32,417 nucleotides of DNA. Source: Chloroflexota bacterium. GTDB lineage: Bacteria; Chloroflexota; Anaerolineae; Anaerolineales; Villigracilaceae. The stretch spans positions 1 through 32,417 of the forward strand of contig VGNE01000043.1 of assembly GCA_016866215.1 (NCBI GenBank), in the 5' to 3' direction. The translations under genes were made by a program, and so were the position numbers. Below the pieces are notes generated by a model. It searched no databases. It saw nothing but the letters and a program-made list of their open reading frames with translations, and was not told where the DNA came from. This document shows, one piece after another, positions 1 through 7,715 of this stretch; positions within the stretch are counted from its first letter, which is position 1; the number at the start of each line of letters is the position of its first letter.

Positions 1-147
1 GGTTTGCTTCTCGCCTGCCAGCCACCGTTGCGTCTGGTCATGGCTAACTTCGCCGTTGAGAAGTGAAGATAATCCCGTTGCGCTTGTTTGTCCAAAGGCA
101 CTAATCAGGTAGTCGCTGTACAAATCAAGGAGTTTGCCGTTTTTCAT
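1..147 (-). CDS. Transposase N-terminus (IS4/IS701-like), cut by window edge
   Basis: The ATG lies at 147-145 and the frame is open to the edge, giving 49 residues. The peptide begins MKNGKLLDLYSDYLISAFG and continues with a TATGLS-like and an SHDQTQRWLAG segment. That arrangement resembles the N-terminal DNA-binding part of DDE transposases of the IS4/IS701 group, where SHDxxxRxL is typical; this is recalled family resemblance, not a search result. The catalytic DDE region lies outside the window. The protein is identical to the 49 residues encoded at 32271-32417. Expression would run leftward, away from the cytochrome operon. Confidence 0.7.
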   Translation of the reverse strand, partial: MKNGKLLDLYSDYLISAFGQTSATGLSSLLNGEVSHDQTQRWLAGEKQT

Positions 148-182
148 CTGTCAAGTTTACGCTAAAACTGCGTAAGGTGAGT
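1..182 (-). mobile_element. Insertion sequence end, left copy (partial)
   Basis: Positions 1-182 are the exact reverse complement of 32236-32417; identity stops abruptly at 182/183, which marks the outer edge of the element. It holds about 35 bp of non-coding terminus followed by the start of a transposase gene reading out of the window. Only the 5' end of the element is present, so the second terminal repeat and the target duplication cannot be seen. Confidence 0.85.
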
Positions 183-247
183 AATTTAACTACCAAGCGC
201 TGAACGCGCTAAAGTAAGATGTGCATCAGGGAACGCTAGTAATACCA

Positions 248-290
248 ACATAACCTATCCTGAAGTTCAGGATAGGTTATGTTTTTGTTG
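248..290 (+). terminator. Hairpin with T-rich tail
   Basis: Arms 248-264 (acataacctatcctgaa) and 266-282 are perfect reverse complements around a single G and are followed by a T-rich tract, the layout of a rho-independent terminator reading +. Nothing upstream on the + strand in this window needs it, so it may have ended a gene now separated by the IS. Confidence 0.55.
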
Positions 291-434
291 CCAAACAAAA
301 CAACCCAGGAGCTGTCTCATCCATTAGTTGCAATAACAGGGGGATCAAAAGATTTATTAGGAGAAATTCTCTCCATAAGTCATATAAAATCAATGATATT
401 CAGCCTAGGGTAAATATGATAAGGCTAGTAAAAT

Positions 435-450
435 TGGGGCAATTGCCCCA
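435..450. promoter_or_regulatory. 16-bp palindrome, candidate operator
   Basis: TGGGGCAATTGCCCCA is a perfect 16-bp palindrome about 50 bases before the first cytochrome gene. Perfect dyads of this size are common regulator sites. It could instead form a short hairpin, because a T8 run follows about 20 bases later. It does not match the FNR/CRP consensus. Confidence 0.35.
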
Positions 451-499
451 TGACATAGGCTTTGCTTTTTTTTGAAAATATTTTGCTCGGGAGAATGTA

Positions 500-1666
500 A
501 TGAGAAGACCAAAACTAACGCACATCTTTCCATTTCTTGCGGGAATTGTGCTGGTCGCGCTGGTCATGGCTGGATCCAGGTCCGAAACGGCGCGTGCCGC
601 ACCTGATGCCATTCCCGTTAATGCGCCAGCCGTGCAAATGGATAACAGCGACTGCCTGGTCTGCCATAACAGGCCCAAATTTACAACCTCCCTGCCCAAT
701 GATGAAAAACTCGTATTAACGATAGACGAGGATAAATTCAACAAATCTGTTCACGGCGAAAACCAGATCGCCTGTACAGACTGCCACGCCGATTTCACCT
801 CCTTCCCGCATGACGATCTGAAAGCAAACAGCCTGCGTGAGATTGCAACGACCTACTATACGACCTGCCAGCAATGTCACGCCGAACAATATAATAAGGT
901 GTTGGATAGTGTCCACCAACGCGCGCTGGCAGGTGGAAATACCAATGCCGCAGTCTGCTCAGATTGTCACAACCCTCATGAACAGACACGCATCACTAAT
1001 AAAGATTCGGGCGAGATTTTAATCACCGCCCGCCTGCACATTCCGCAAACCTGCGCCAGTTGTCACAGCACGATCTACGACGCATATAAAAATAGCGTGC
1101 ATGGCAATGCCCTCACCGAAGAAAACAATACTGACGTGCCAACCTGCATTGATTGTCACGGCGTGCATAACATCCAGGACCCAACCACCGTCACCTTCCG
1201 CAACAGCACGCCCTTTCTTTGCGCCAAATGCCATACCGATTCAACCATCATGGACAAGTACGGGATTTCCACCAACGTGCTTAATTCCTACGTGGCAGAT
1301 TTCCACGGCACAACCGTCAAACTGTTCGAAGAAGAATTCCCCGGGCAACCCACCAACAAACCGGTCTGCACCGATTGTCACGGCGTGCATAATATCTCCA
1401 AAGTGGATAATATCGAGGCAGGCATCGCCCTGCGCGAAAACCTGCTCATCAAATGCCAGCGCTGCCACCCGGGCGCCACAGCCAACTTCCCCGCCGCGTG
1501 GATGAGCCACTACGAACCCAGCCCCGAACATTACCCGATTGTTTATTACGTCAACCTCTTTTATAAATTCTTCATCCCCACCGTATTGGGAGGCATGACC
1601 TTCTTCGTCATCACCGATATTTACCGGCGCATCGTCAATCGCGTCAAAGGAGTCAGGCACTCATGA
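500..1666 (+). CDS. Nine-heme cytochrome c, membrane anchored
   Basis: A 388-residue protein with an N-terminal hydrophobic segment (about 8-25, signal peptide or anchor) and nine CxxCH heme sites at residues 52, 92, 123, 153, 185, 216, 241, 290 and 319. A single C-terminal membrane helix (about 350-375) follows, with a basic tail. Many His residues between the sites (for example SVHG, VHQ, GVHNI) could be distal ligands. This is the organisation of periplasmic electron-transfer multihemes anchored to a quinone-reactive cytochrome b. The stop overlaps the start of the cytochrome b561-like gene by four bases, so the two products are probably partners. It is first in the operon, with a GGGAGA site before the ATG. 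The specific electron acceptor is not evident. Confidence 0.88.
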   Translation: MRRPKLTHIFPFLAGIVLVALVMAGSRSETARAAPDAIPVNAPAVQMDNSDCLVCHNRPKFTTSLPNDEKLVLTIDEDKFNKSVHGENQIACTDCHADFTSFPHDDLKANSLREIATTYYTTCQQCHAEQYNKVLDSVHQRALAGGNTNAAVCSDCHNPHEQTRITNKDSGEILITARLHIPQTCASCHSTIYDAYKNSVHGNALTEENNTDVPTCIDCHGVHNIQDPTTVTFRNSTPFLCAKCHTDSTIMDKYGISTNVLNSYVADFHGTTVKLFEEEFPGQPTNKPVCTDCHGVHNISKVDNIEAGIALRENLLIKCQRCHPGATANFPAAWMSHYEPSPEHYPIVYYVNLFYKFFIPTVLGGMTFFVITDIYRRIVNRVKGVRHS

Positions 1667-2520
1667 GCAAGTCAACCACCAATCTCTATCTGCGCTTCCC
1701 CGTGCTGCGCCGGATTGAACACCTCATCATGCTGCTTTCCTTTACAACGCTCGGGCTGACAGGCTTGCCACAAAAATATCCAGAATCAAGCCCTGGCGCT
1801 TTCGTTCTTAATATCCTCGGAGGCATTGAAACCCTGCGTTTGATCCACCGCAGTGCCGCCATTGTGATGATGTTCGGCACGGCTTATCACATCCTCGTCA
1901 TGGGCTACAGCGTTTTTGTCCTGCGCGACCAGATGTCCATGCTTCCAACCATACAGGATGCGAAAGACGGCATACAAGCCCTGCTCTACAACATCGGCAT
2001 CGTAAAGACCTATCCCCAAATGGGACGCTATACCTTTGAAGAAAAATTGGAATATTGGGCGTTCGCGTGGGGCGCAGCTGTGATGGGCGCAACAGGCTTC
2101 TTCATGTGGAATCCCATCACCGCTACACAATACCTGCCCGGTCAATTCGTCCCCGCCGCCAAAGCCGCGCACGGAGGCGAAGCCGTGCTTGCCGTATTAG
2201 CCATCATCATCTGGCACATGTACGGCGTGCATATCAAACGCTTCAACAAAGCCATGTGGACGGGTACACAAACCGAGCATGAAATGCTCCACGAACATCC
2301 GCTTGAACTCGCGGATATTAAAGCCGGCATAGCGGATCGAAGGCCCGACGCCGCAACCCTTCGCAAACGAAAATTGTTCTATTATCCCATCGCTGCAATC
2401 GTGACCGTTGTCATGCTCGGCGGGATCTTCGGCTTTATCAACGCTGAGGAAACCGCCCTCACCACCATCACTCCATTGACAGAGACAGAGATCTACGTAC
2501 CACAAACACCGCAGCCATAA
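1663..2520 (+). CDS. Cytochrome b561 / formate dehydrogenase gamma-like membrane protein
   Basis: A 285-residue membrane protein with about five hydrophobic helices. Histidines in the right setting for heme b occur near residues 20, 62 and 76 and in the segment KAAHGGEAVLAVLAIIIWH, as in the di-heme cytochrome b561/FdnI/HyaC family that takes electrons to or from menaquinone. A basic cytoplasmic stretch (RRPDAATLRKRK) and a last helix precede a short, probably periplasmic tail. The ATGA overlap with the nine-heme gene implies translational coupling. Together they form a plausible quinol-cytochrome c module independent of the Rieske/cytochrome b genes that follow. Confidence 0.82.
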   Translation: MSKSTTNLYLRFPVLRRIEHLIMLLSFTTLGLTGLPQKYPESSPGAFVLNILGGIETLRLIHRSAAIVMMFGTAYHILVMGYSVFVLRDQMSMLPTIQDAKDGIQALLYNIGIVKTYPQMGRYTFEEKLEYWAFAWGAAVMGATGFFMWNPITATQYLPGQFVPAAKAAHGGEAVLAVLAIIIWHMYGVHIKRFNKAMWTGTQTEHEMLHEHPLELADIKAGIADRRPDAATLRKRKLFYYPIAAIVTVVMLGGIFGFINAEETALTTITPLTETEIYVPQTPQP

Positions 2521-2610
2521 ACGCGGTTGAAAACGTTCCGCAGGTTAGTACTAACACGCTAACCCGAAACAATTGAAACTCATCCATTACAATTCAAAAG
2601 GAAAAGAGCC

Positions 2611-3093
2611 ATGGATAAATCAGAAGACAAGCAACTTGGCCGCCGTAATTTCATGAAGGTTGCAATCGCTGGTATTGGCGGGTTGATCGGCGCAGCGCTT
2701 GGCTTGCCGGCAATTCCCTACATCATGGGACCTGCGCTCCAGAAAGAAAGCGATGATTGGATCCAACTTGGCTCCATCAGCAAGGTGGAGCTCAATATTC
2801 CCACACTCTTCAAAAAAACGATAGAAACCCAAACCGGCTGGATCAATACCGAGGAGGAGATCTCGGCTTACGTGTTAACCTCCAATGGGCAGGATTATGT
2901 TGTGATGTCCAACGTATGCACGCATCTGGCTTGCAGGGTGCGCTGGATCCCGGAAAAGGACAGTTTCTTCTGCCCATGCCATAATGGGGTTTTTGCAAAA
3001 GATGGCACTGTCGTGGCTGGACCCCCGCCCCGTCCTCTTGATCGCTTTGAGAGCAAGGTGGAAGATGGGGTAATCTTTATAAAGCGAGGTTGA
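2611..3093 (+). CDS. Rieske [2Fe-2S] protein of a cytochrome bc/b6f complex
   Basis: A 160-residue protein. The N-terminus has a GRRNFMK twin-arginine-type motif (10-16) followed by a hydrophobic helix (17-40) that is probably retained as the membrane anchor. The cluster-binding boxes are CTHLAC (103-108) and CPCHNG (121-126). Cys103, His105, Cys121 and His124 are the expected ligands, and Cys108/Cys123 form the disulfide. The Pro-rich GPPPRPL segment (138-143) matches the Rieske proline loop. It carries electrons from quinol to a c-type heme. An AGGAAAAG site precedes the ATG, and the next gene starts one base after the stop. Confidence 0.93.
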   Translation: MDKSEDKQLGRRNFMKVAIAGIGGLIGAALGLPAIPYIMGPALQKESDDWIQLGSISKVELNIPTLFKKTIETQTGWINTEEEISAYVLTSNGQDYVVMSNVCTHLACRVRWIPEKDSFFCPCHNGVFAKDGTVVAGPPPRPLDRFESKVEDGVIFIKRG

Positions 3094-3094
3094 G

Positions 3095-3754
3095 ATGTTG
3101 GTAAAAATTGGCGACTGGCTGGATGAACGGTTCTCCTGGCGTGAGGTGTGGGAGGCGGTCTTCATGCGTAAAGTTCCGCATGTCAATTGGTTCTACACGC
3201 TTGGAAGCGCCACTCTTTTCGTGGCAATTATGCAGGGGGTTACAGGCATATTGCTAACTCTCTATTACGTCCCTACGCCTGATCATGCCTATGACAGCGT
3301 GGTTTACATAACCACCCAGCTGCCATTTGGCTGGTTGATCCGCGGCTTGCATCATTGGGGAGCCAGCGCAACGGTGGTTCTGACGGTCCTTCATCTGTTG
3401 CGTGTGTTCTATTTCGGCGCGTATAAGTATCCACGCGAAGCGACCTGGATCACCGGCGTGATCCTGCTCCTGGTCGTCATTGGTTTTGGCTTCACCGGCT
3501 ACCTGCTGCCCTGGGATCAGAAATCGTTTTGGGCCACCACGGTGGGAACCCAAATTGCGGGGCTGGCCCCGTTTGTTGGAGATTGGATCCTGCGTATCGC
3601 GCGAGGCGGTCGGGATATTTCAGCTGTCACGCTGGCGCGCTTTTTCGGCACCCACGTATGGATATTGCCCGCCACACTCGCGGCATTGATTGGCATCCAT
3701 CTATACCTTGTCATTCGCATCGGCATTACCGCCGTGCCAAAAAAGGATGAGTGA
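3095..3754 (+). CDS. petB: Cytochrome b6-type subunit (N-terminal half of cytochrome b)
   Basis: 219 residues, about the length of cytochrome b6, with four membrane helices. The heme b ligands fall at His86, His100, His187 and His202, the same numbers and the same 14-residue spacing (187-202) as in plastid cytochrome b6. The quinone-site GFTGYLLPWDQ (132-142) is present. Residue 35, the Cys that binds the extra heme ci in cytochrome b6, is Thr here (FYTLG at 33-37). The gene sits between the Rieske gene (1-base gap) and the subunit IV fusion (3-base gap), as in petCBD-like operons. Confidence 0.93.
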   Translation: MLVKIGDWLDERFSWREVWEAVFMRKVPHVNWFYTLGSATLFVAIMQGVTGILLTLYYVPTPDHAYDSVVYITTQLPFGWLIRGLHHWGASATVVLTVLHLLRVFYFGAYKYPREATWITGVILLLVVIGFGFTGYLLPWDQKSFWATTVGTQIAGLAPFVGDWILRIARGGRDISAVTLARFFGTHVWILPATLAALIGIHLYLVIRIGITAVPKKDE

Positions 3755-3757
3755 GCC

Positions 3758-5872
3758 ATGAATGAACAGGAAAAAAAGAAATATCTGGACGAATATAAAA
3801 AGGAAAAAGAAAAGGGTGTGCCATTTTTCCCCGATATCATTTTCAAAGATACGATTGCCGCTCTTTTGATATTCATCATTCTGGCTGCCCTGGCATATTT
3901 TGTTGGCGCTCCGCTTGAAGCCCGCGCAAACCCAGCCGACACCACCTATACGCCGCGCCCGGAATGGTACTTTCTCTTCCTCTTCCAGGCGCTTAAATAT
4001 TTTCCCGGTAAACTGGAAGTGATCGGCGCGATGGTGCTTCCCGGGCTTTTCATCCTGCTCCTGATTCTATTGCCTTTTATTGATAGAAGCCCAAAGCGGC
4101 ACTTTCTAAATCGGCCTTTTGCCAGCATCTCTGCGTTCGTGGTGGTTGCAGGCATCCTCTTTTTGACCATCGCCTCAGTTCGAGAGGCTCCCCCGCCGCA
4201 AGAGGCAATTGTAGTGGATAACGCTGCCGCGCTCTACGCTGCAAATTGCGCGAATTGCCATGGGCCCGGCATTGACGTCCCGCCTGGAACGGATTTGCAT
4301 CAAATCATTGCCGCGGGTACGCATGAGGGTATGCCGGCATGGGGAGGCGATCTTAGCACGGATGAAATAGATGCGCTGGCTGGCTTTATTCTCTCGCCAA
4401 AGGGCAGCGCTCTTTTTACCCAATATTGCTCTGTTTGCCATCAGCAACCTGTAATTGCCAGCGGTAACCCGGTTGAATTGCAGCGCGTATTTGACGAAGG
4501 TGTAAACTATCCGCCTCATAAAGATGTCCAGACTGCAAACTGGAACGAGACGGTGACGGAGGCCGAGATCAACGGGCTGCTTAACTTCCTTGCCGCGCCG
4601 GATGGACAGCGCCTGTTTGTTATCAATTGCTCTGGTTGCCATGGACAAGGCGTGGGGTATAACGGCACAGAAGAAGAACTTACGGAGCTGATCAAAAAAG
4701 GCGGTCAGCACCTGGATATGCCTGCATGGAAAGGCACCCTCAGTGAAAAAGATATGGATGCCTTGAGTTCTTATGTTGTGGATCCGGGACAGAATCCTGG
4801 CGGGGGGACTCTATTCGGGCAGCATTGCGCCAGTTGTCACGGAGATAAAGTCCCGAAAGCGCCTGATAAGCAAAGCGCCCTAAAGATCATTTCTTCGGGT
4901 GGGGCTCACATCACAATGCCTGTGTGGGGGGATATTCTCACCGCTGAACAACTTGATGCGCTTGTAAAATACACGTTTGAGGCAAGCAAAGGCGGCGGCC
5001 CTGCAGTTGGAGCAAACTTATTTGCGGAAAATTGCAGCGATTGTCATGGGAAATCCGGACAAGGAGGACCAAATCCAGCTCTGTCTGGCGATACCATCGC
5101 CCCGATAAGCTCTAGCGAATATTTAAAGACTCGCAACGACGCCACCATTCGGAACATCATCTCATTTGGGCAACCCGATTTTGGCATGTCGCCCTTTGGC
5201 GCTGAAAACGGTGGACCTCTTGATGATGATCAGTTGGATGCAATTGTGGCATTCATACGAAACTGGGAATCCAACCCGCCGGCCGAAGCGCCATCGGCAA
5301 GCGCCGATGTTCAAGTTCCGACTCCAACCGTTGCCCAGCCCAGCTTGACCGGTGCGCAATTGTTTGGCATTGCATGTGCCAGTTGCCATGGTTCCTCAGG
5401 AGAGGGAGGCGTGGGACCTGCCTTCAACATAAAGGAATTCCAGAGTGGGCGTGACGATCAGGCATTGTTCGCCACGATCAGCAACGGTCACACTGCGACA
5501 CCCATGGTTGCCTGGGGTGATAATCTCTCTTTTAGCCAGATCGAATTACTGGTTGGATTCATTCGAACATTGGACCCCGATTATGCGGCTTCGCTGATCT
5601 ACTCTGGCAGGGTAAGCGCCATCTTCGAAGAAAATTGCCAGGCATGTCATAACCCGCAAAAGATACGCGGGGGCTGGGACTCAACTTCCTATCAATCTTC
5701 TATGACCAGCGGCGACAACGCACCAGTGATCATCCCCGGCAATGCCGCAGACAGCCTCCTTGCCCAGAGTATTTTGGGACTAGGCTCCCAGATGCCTCCA
5801 ATCGGATCTCTATCTCCATCGGATATACAGGTAATCCTGGATTGGATTGCGGCTGGCGCACCAGAAAACTAA
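3758..5872 (+). CDS. Subunit IV (cytochrome b C-terminal) fused to seven cytochrome c domains
   Basis: A 704-residue fusion. Residues 1-25 are a charged Lys/Glu-rich cytoplasmic segment. Residues 30-140 carry three hydrophobic helices and the quinol-oxidation motif PEWY (68-71), so this part equals PetD/subunit IV. The rest is periplasmic, with seven CxxCH sites at 164, 224, 291, 357, 426, 540 and 627. Most are class I-like domains of about 65-110 residues with a downstream Met (MPAW, MPVW). The last (about 615-704) resembles the planctomycete-type cytochrome c domain ending DWIAAGAPEN. A Pro/Ala linker (about 506-530) separates domains five and six. Ordinary subunit IV is about 160 residues with no heme c. 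The fusion probably replaces cytochrome f/c1 and forms a heme wire. Confidence 0.9.
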   Translation: MNEQEKKKYLDEYKKEKEKGVPFFPDIIFKDTIAALLIFIILAALAYFVGAPLEARANPADTTYTPRPEWYFLFLFQALKYFPGKLEVIGAMVLPGLFILLLILLPFIDRSPKRHFLNRPFASISAFVVVAGILFLTIASVREAPPPQEAIVVDNAAALYAANCANCHGPGIDVPPGTDLHQIIAAGTHEGMPAWGGDLSTDEIDALAGFILSPKGSALFTQYCSVCHQQPVIASGNPVELQRVFDEGVNYPPHKDVQTANWNETVTEAEINGLLNFLAAPDGQRLFVINCSGCHGQGVGYNGTEEELTELIKKGGQHLDMPAWKGTLSEKDMDALSSYVVDPGQNPGGGTLFGQHCASCHGDKVPKAPDKQSALKIISSGGAHITMPVWGDILTAEQLDALVKYTFEASKGGGPAVGANLFAENCSDCHGKSGQGGPNPALSGDTIAPISSSEYLKTRNDATIRNIISFGQPDFGMSPFGAENGGPLDDDQLDAIVAFIRNWESNPPAEAPSASADVQVPTPTVAQPSLTGAQLFGIACASCHGSSGEGGVGPAFNIKEFQSGRDDQALFATISNGHTATPMVAWGDNLSFSQIELLVGFIRTLDPDYAASLIYSGRVSAIFEENCQACHNPQKIRGGWDSTSYQSSMTSGDNAPVIIPGNAADSLLAQSILGLGSQMPPIGSLSPSDIQVILDWIAAGAPEN

Positions 5873-5885
5873 ACAGGATCAAAGT

Positions 5886-7577
5886 ATGACAAAATTTCGC
5901 CACAAACTTCGCAACTTCCTATTTCCACCACACGGCTCCTCGCGTTGGATGTATATCATCCCTTACGCAATATTGAGTGTGTTCATCGTTTCGCTATTTG
6001 TAAGCGGGGCGTATGTTTGGGACTATACCAATTCCCCGGCATTCTGCGGGACCACCTGCCATACCATGCCTCCTGAGTACGCGGCTTATCAGATATCGCC
6101 TCATGCGCGCATTGCCTGTGTTGAATGTCACATCGGCCGCGAATTCATTGGCAACCAGATCTTCCGCAAAGCGGGAGATATGAGGCACGTGTTTGCCACT
6201 CTCTTCGAGACATACGAATACCCGATCCGCGTCAAGAACATGCGCCCGGCACCTGAGATCTGCGAAAAATGCCACTCGCCTGAAAAATTCTCTGATGATA
6301 GTTTGCGAGTCATCACTCACTATAGTAAGGATGTGTCAGCCTATAACATATACCTGATCCTCAAAACAGGCGGAGGCGCAAAACGCGAGGGGTTGGGGCG
6401 CGGAATTCATTGGCATATTGAGAATACCATCTATTACTATCCGACGGATGAAGAGGCGCAGACCATCCCTTACGTGAAAGTGATCCAGGATGACGGTTCA
6501 AGTGTTGAATATGTGGATGTGGAAGCCGACTTTGACCCTGCCTCCATGGACGAGAGTCAACTCAGGCAAATGGATTGCATCACCTGCCATAACCGCATCA
6601 CGCACCGCGTCTATACACCGGAAGAATCCCTTGATAACGCCTTCACCCTGGGTAAAATCGCCAAAGATATACCCGGCATTTACCAAAAAGGAATTGAAGT
6701 CTTGCGCGGCGAATATACCTCCCAGGAAGAGGGCCTGAATGCAATCGGCGAATTGGAACCCTACTACAAAAACGTATTTCCAGAGTATTACTCGTCCAAT
6801 TCCGAAAAGATCAAACAAGCGATAGAAGTTTTGCGGAAAATTTTCGCTGATTCCGTCTTCCTCGAACAGAAAGTGGATTGGGACTCTCATCCCACGAACG
6901 TCGGTCATACCAACTCGCCGGGGTGTTTTCGCTGTCACGATGGCAAACATTTGAACGCTGAGAATGAAGCGATTCGCCTTGAATGTAACCTGTGTCACTC
7001 CATCCCTGTGGTGTCCGGCCCTGAGGATTTCCTGACCAACATCGAGATCAGCCGCGGGCTCGAACCTGAAACACACCTCAACCCGAACTGGATCGCGATG
7101 CACAACCAGGCCATCGGGCCTTCGTGTTCGAACTGCCATACCACCGGGGACCCCGGCGGCACAAGTAATACATCCTTCTGTTCCAACAGCGCCTGCCATG
7201 GAAGTGTATTCACTTTCGCAGGCTTCGATGCGCCCGCCCTGCGCGAGATCATCAAAAGCCAATTGCCGCCACCGGAACCTGAACCGGAAGTCCCTGCGCT
7301 AACAGGCGCCCCAACTTACGATAACTACATTGGCATCCTTTTCACCGTCAAATGCACAGGTTGCCATATCGAAGGCGATGCGGCGCCGAATGGGCTTGAC
7401 CTGTCGACCTACGCCGCCGCAATGAAGGGCAGTGAAAATGGCACGGTCATTATCCCTGGCGATTCTGCGAATAGCCTGTTAATTCAGGTCCAGTCTGCAG
7501 ATCACTTCACCAAATTCACCGCCGTAGAACTCAACAACGTCATCCGATGGATTGATGCGGGTGCGGCGGAGAAATGA
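5886..7577 (+). CDS. NapC/NirT-like multiheme cytochrome c with C-terminal PSCyt1-like domain
   Basis: 563 residues from the ATG at 5886, chosen because an AGGATCAAAG site precedes it; an in-frame ATG at 5847 would overlap the previous gene. One membrane helix (22-44) is followed by the NapC/NrfH-like SPAFCGTTCHTMPPEY segment. Canonical CxxCH sites lie at 78, 126, 231, 347, 367, 414 and 490. Two atypical ones are CX3CH at 54-59 and CX4CH at 432-438. The C-terminal about 85 residues (from PTYDNYIGILF) look like a planctomycete-type cytochrome c domain related to the last domain of the upstream gene. It is last in the operon, and a terminator follows. It is likely to pass electrons from quinol or the b6-type complex to periplasmic partners. 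Confidence 0.85.
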   Translation: MTKFRHKLRNFLFPPHGSSRWMYIIPYAILSVFIVSLFVSGAYVWDYTNSPAFCGTTCHTMPPEYAAYQISPHARIACVECHIGREFIGNQIFRKAGDMRHVFATLFETYEYPIRVKNMRPAPEICEKCHSPEKFSDDSLRVITHYSKDVSAYNIYLILKTGGGAKREGLGRGIHWHIENTIYYYPTDEEAQTIPYVKVIQDDGSSVEYVDVEADFDPASMDESQLRQMDCITCHNRITHRVYTPEESLDNAFTLGKIAKDIPGIYQKGIEVLRGEYTSQEEGLNAIGELEPYYKNVFPEYYSSNSEKIKQAIEVLRKIFADSVFLEQKVDWDSHPTNVGHTNSPGCFRCHDGKHLNAENEAIRLECNLCHSIPVVSGPEDFLTNIEISRGLEPETHLNPNWIAMHNQAIGPSCSNCHTTGDPGGTSNTSFCSNSACHGSVFTFAGFDAPALREIIKSQLPPPEPEPEVPALTGAPTYDNYIGILFTVKCTGCHIEGDAAPNGLDLSTYAAAMKGSENGTVIIPGDSANSLLIQVQSADHFTKFTAVELNNVIRWIDAGAAEK

Positions 7578-7579
7578 GG

Positions 7580-7704
7580 CAGGTAAACAGGTATACAGGT
7601 AGACAAGTAAAAAGAGTCGTCCATTTAGGCGACTCTTTTTTGTTATGGTTGTTTACGTGTTTCCGTGTCTACTTGTTCACATGTTTACTTATCTACGTTT
7701 CTAC
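7580..7704. repeat. Octamer repeat, two inverted arms around a terminator
   Basis: Left arm 7580-7611 is four head-to-tail octamers (CAGGTAAA, CAGGTATA, CAGGTAGA, CAAGTAAA). Right arm 7651-7704 is six to seven octamers of the complementary sense (GTTTACGT, GTTTCCGT, GTCTACTT, GTTCACAT, GTTTACTT, ATCTACGT). The arms can pair imperfectly. The same octamer code fills the gaps at 20622-20677 and 22921-23003. Short open frames here are artefacts. Confidence 0.75.
7611..7641. terminator. Bidirectional rho-independent terminator
   Basis: AGAGTCG (7613-7619) pairs with CGACTCT (7630-7636), flanked by an A-run on the left and a T6-7 run on the right. The stem therefore works for both strands. It lies between the ends of two converging operons (stops at 7577 + and 7716 -). 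Confidence 0.85.
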
Positions 7705-7715
7705 CACTCCACTCA

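Larger units (their letters stand above)
183..499. other. Intergenic region upstream of the cytochrome operon
   Basis: No gene is visible in these 317 bases. They contain a 17-bp perfect inverted repeat followed by a T-rich tract (248-290), an AT-rich candidate promoter area (about 370-400, with a TATAAA-like hexamer), a 16-bp palindrome (435-450) and a T8 run (about 471-479). A GGGAGA ribosome binding site lies at about 490-495 before the ATG at 500. The transposase remnant and the operon diverge from this region. Confidence 0.6.

Noticed and set aside
370-430. FNR/CRP-type site upstream of the cytochrome operon
   Set aside because: No TTGAT-N4-ATCAA or TGTGA-N6-TCACA arrangement is found; AATCAATGATATT only resembles half of one.
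400-744. Minus-strand frame over the start of the nine-heme gene
   Set aside because: Antisense of a clear heme protein, with no ribosome site or family resemblance.
7580-7704. CRISPR-like array
   Set aside because: Units are 8 bp with no spacers and no cas genes nearby.
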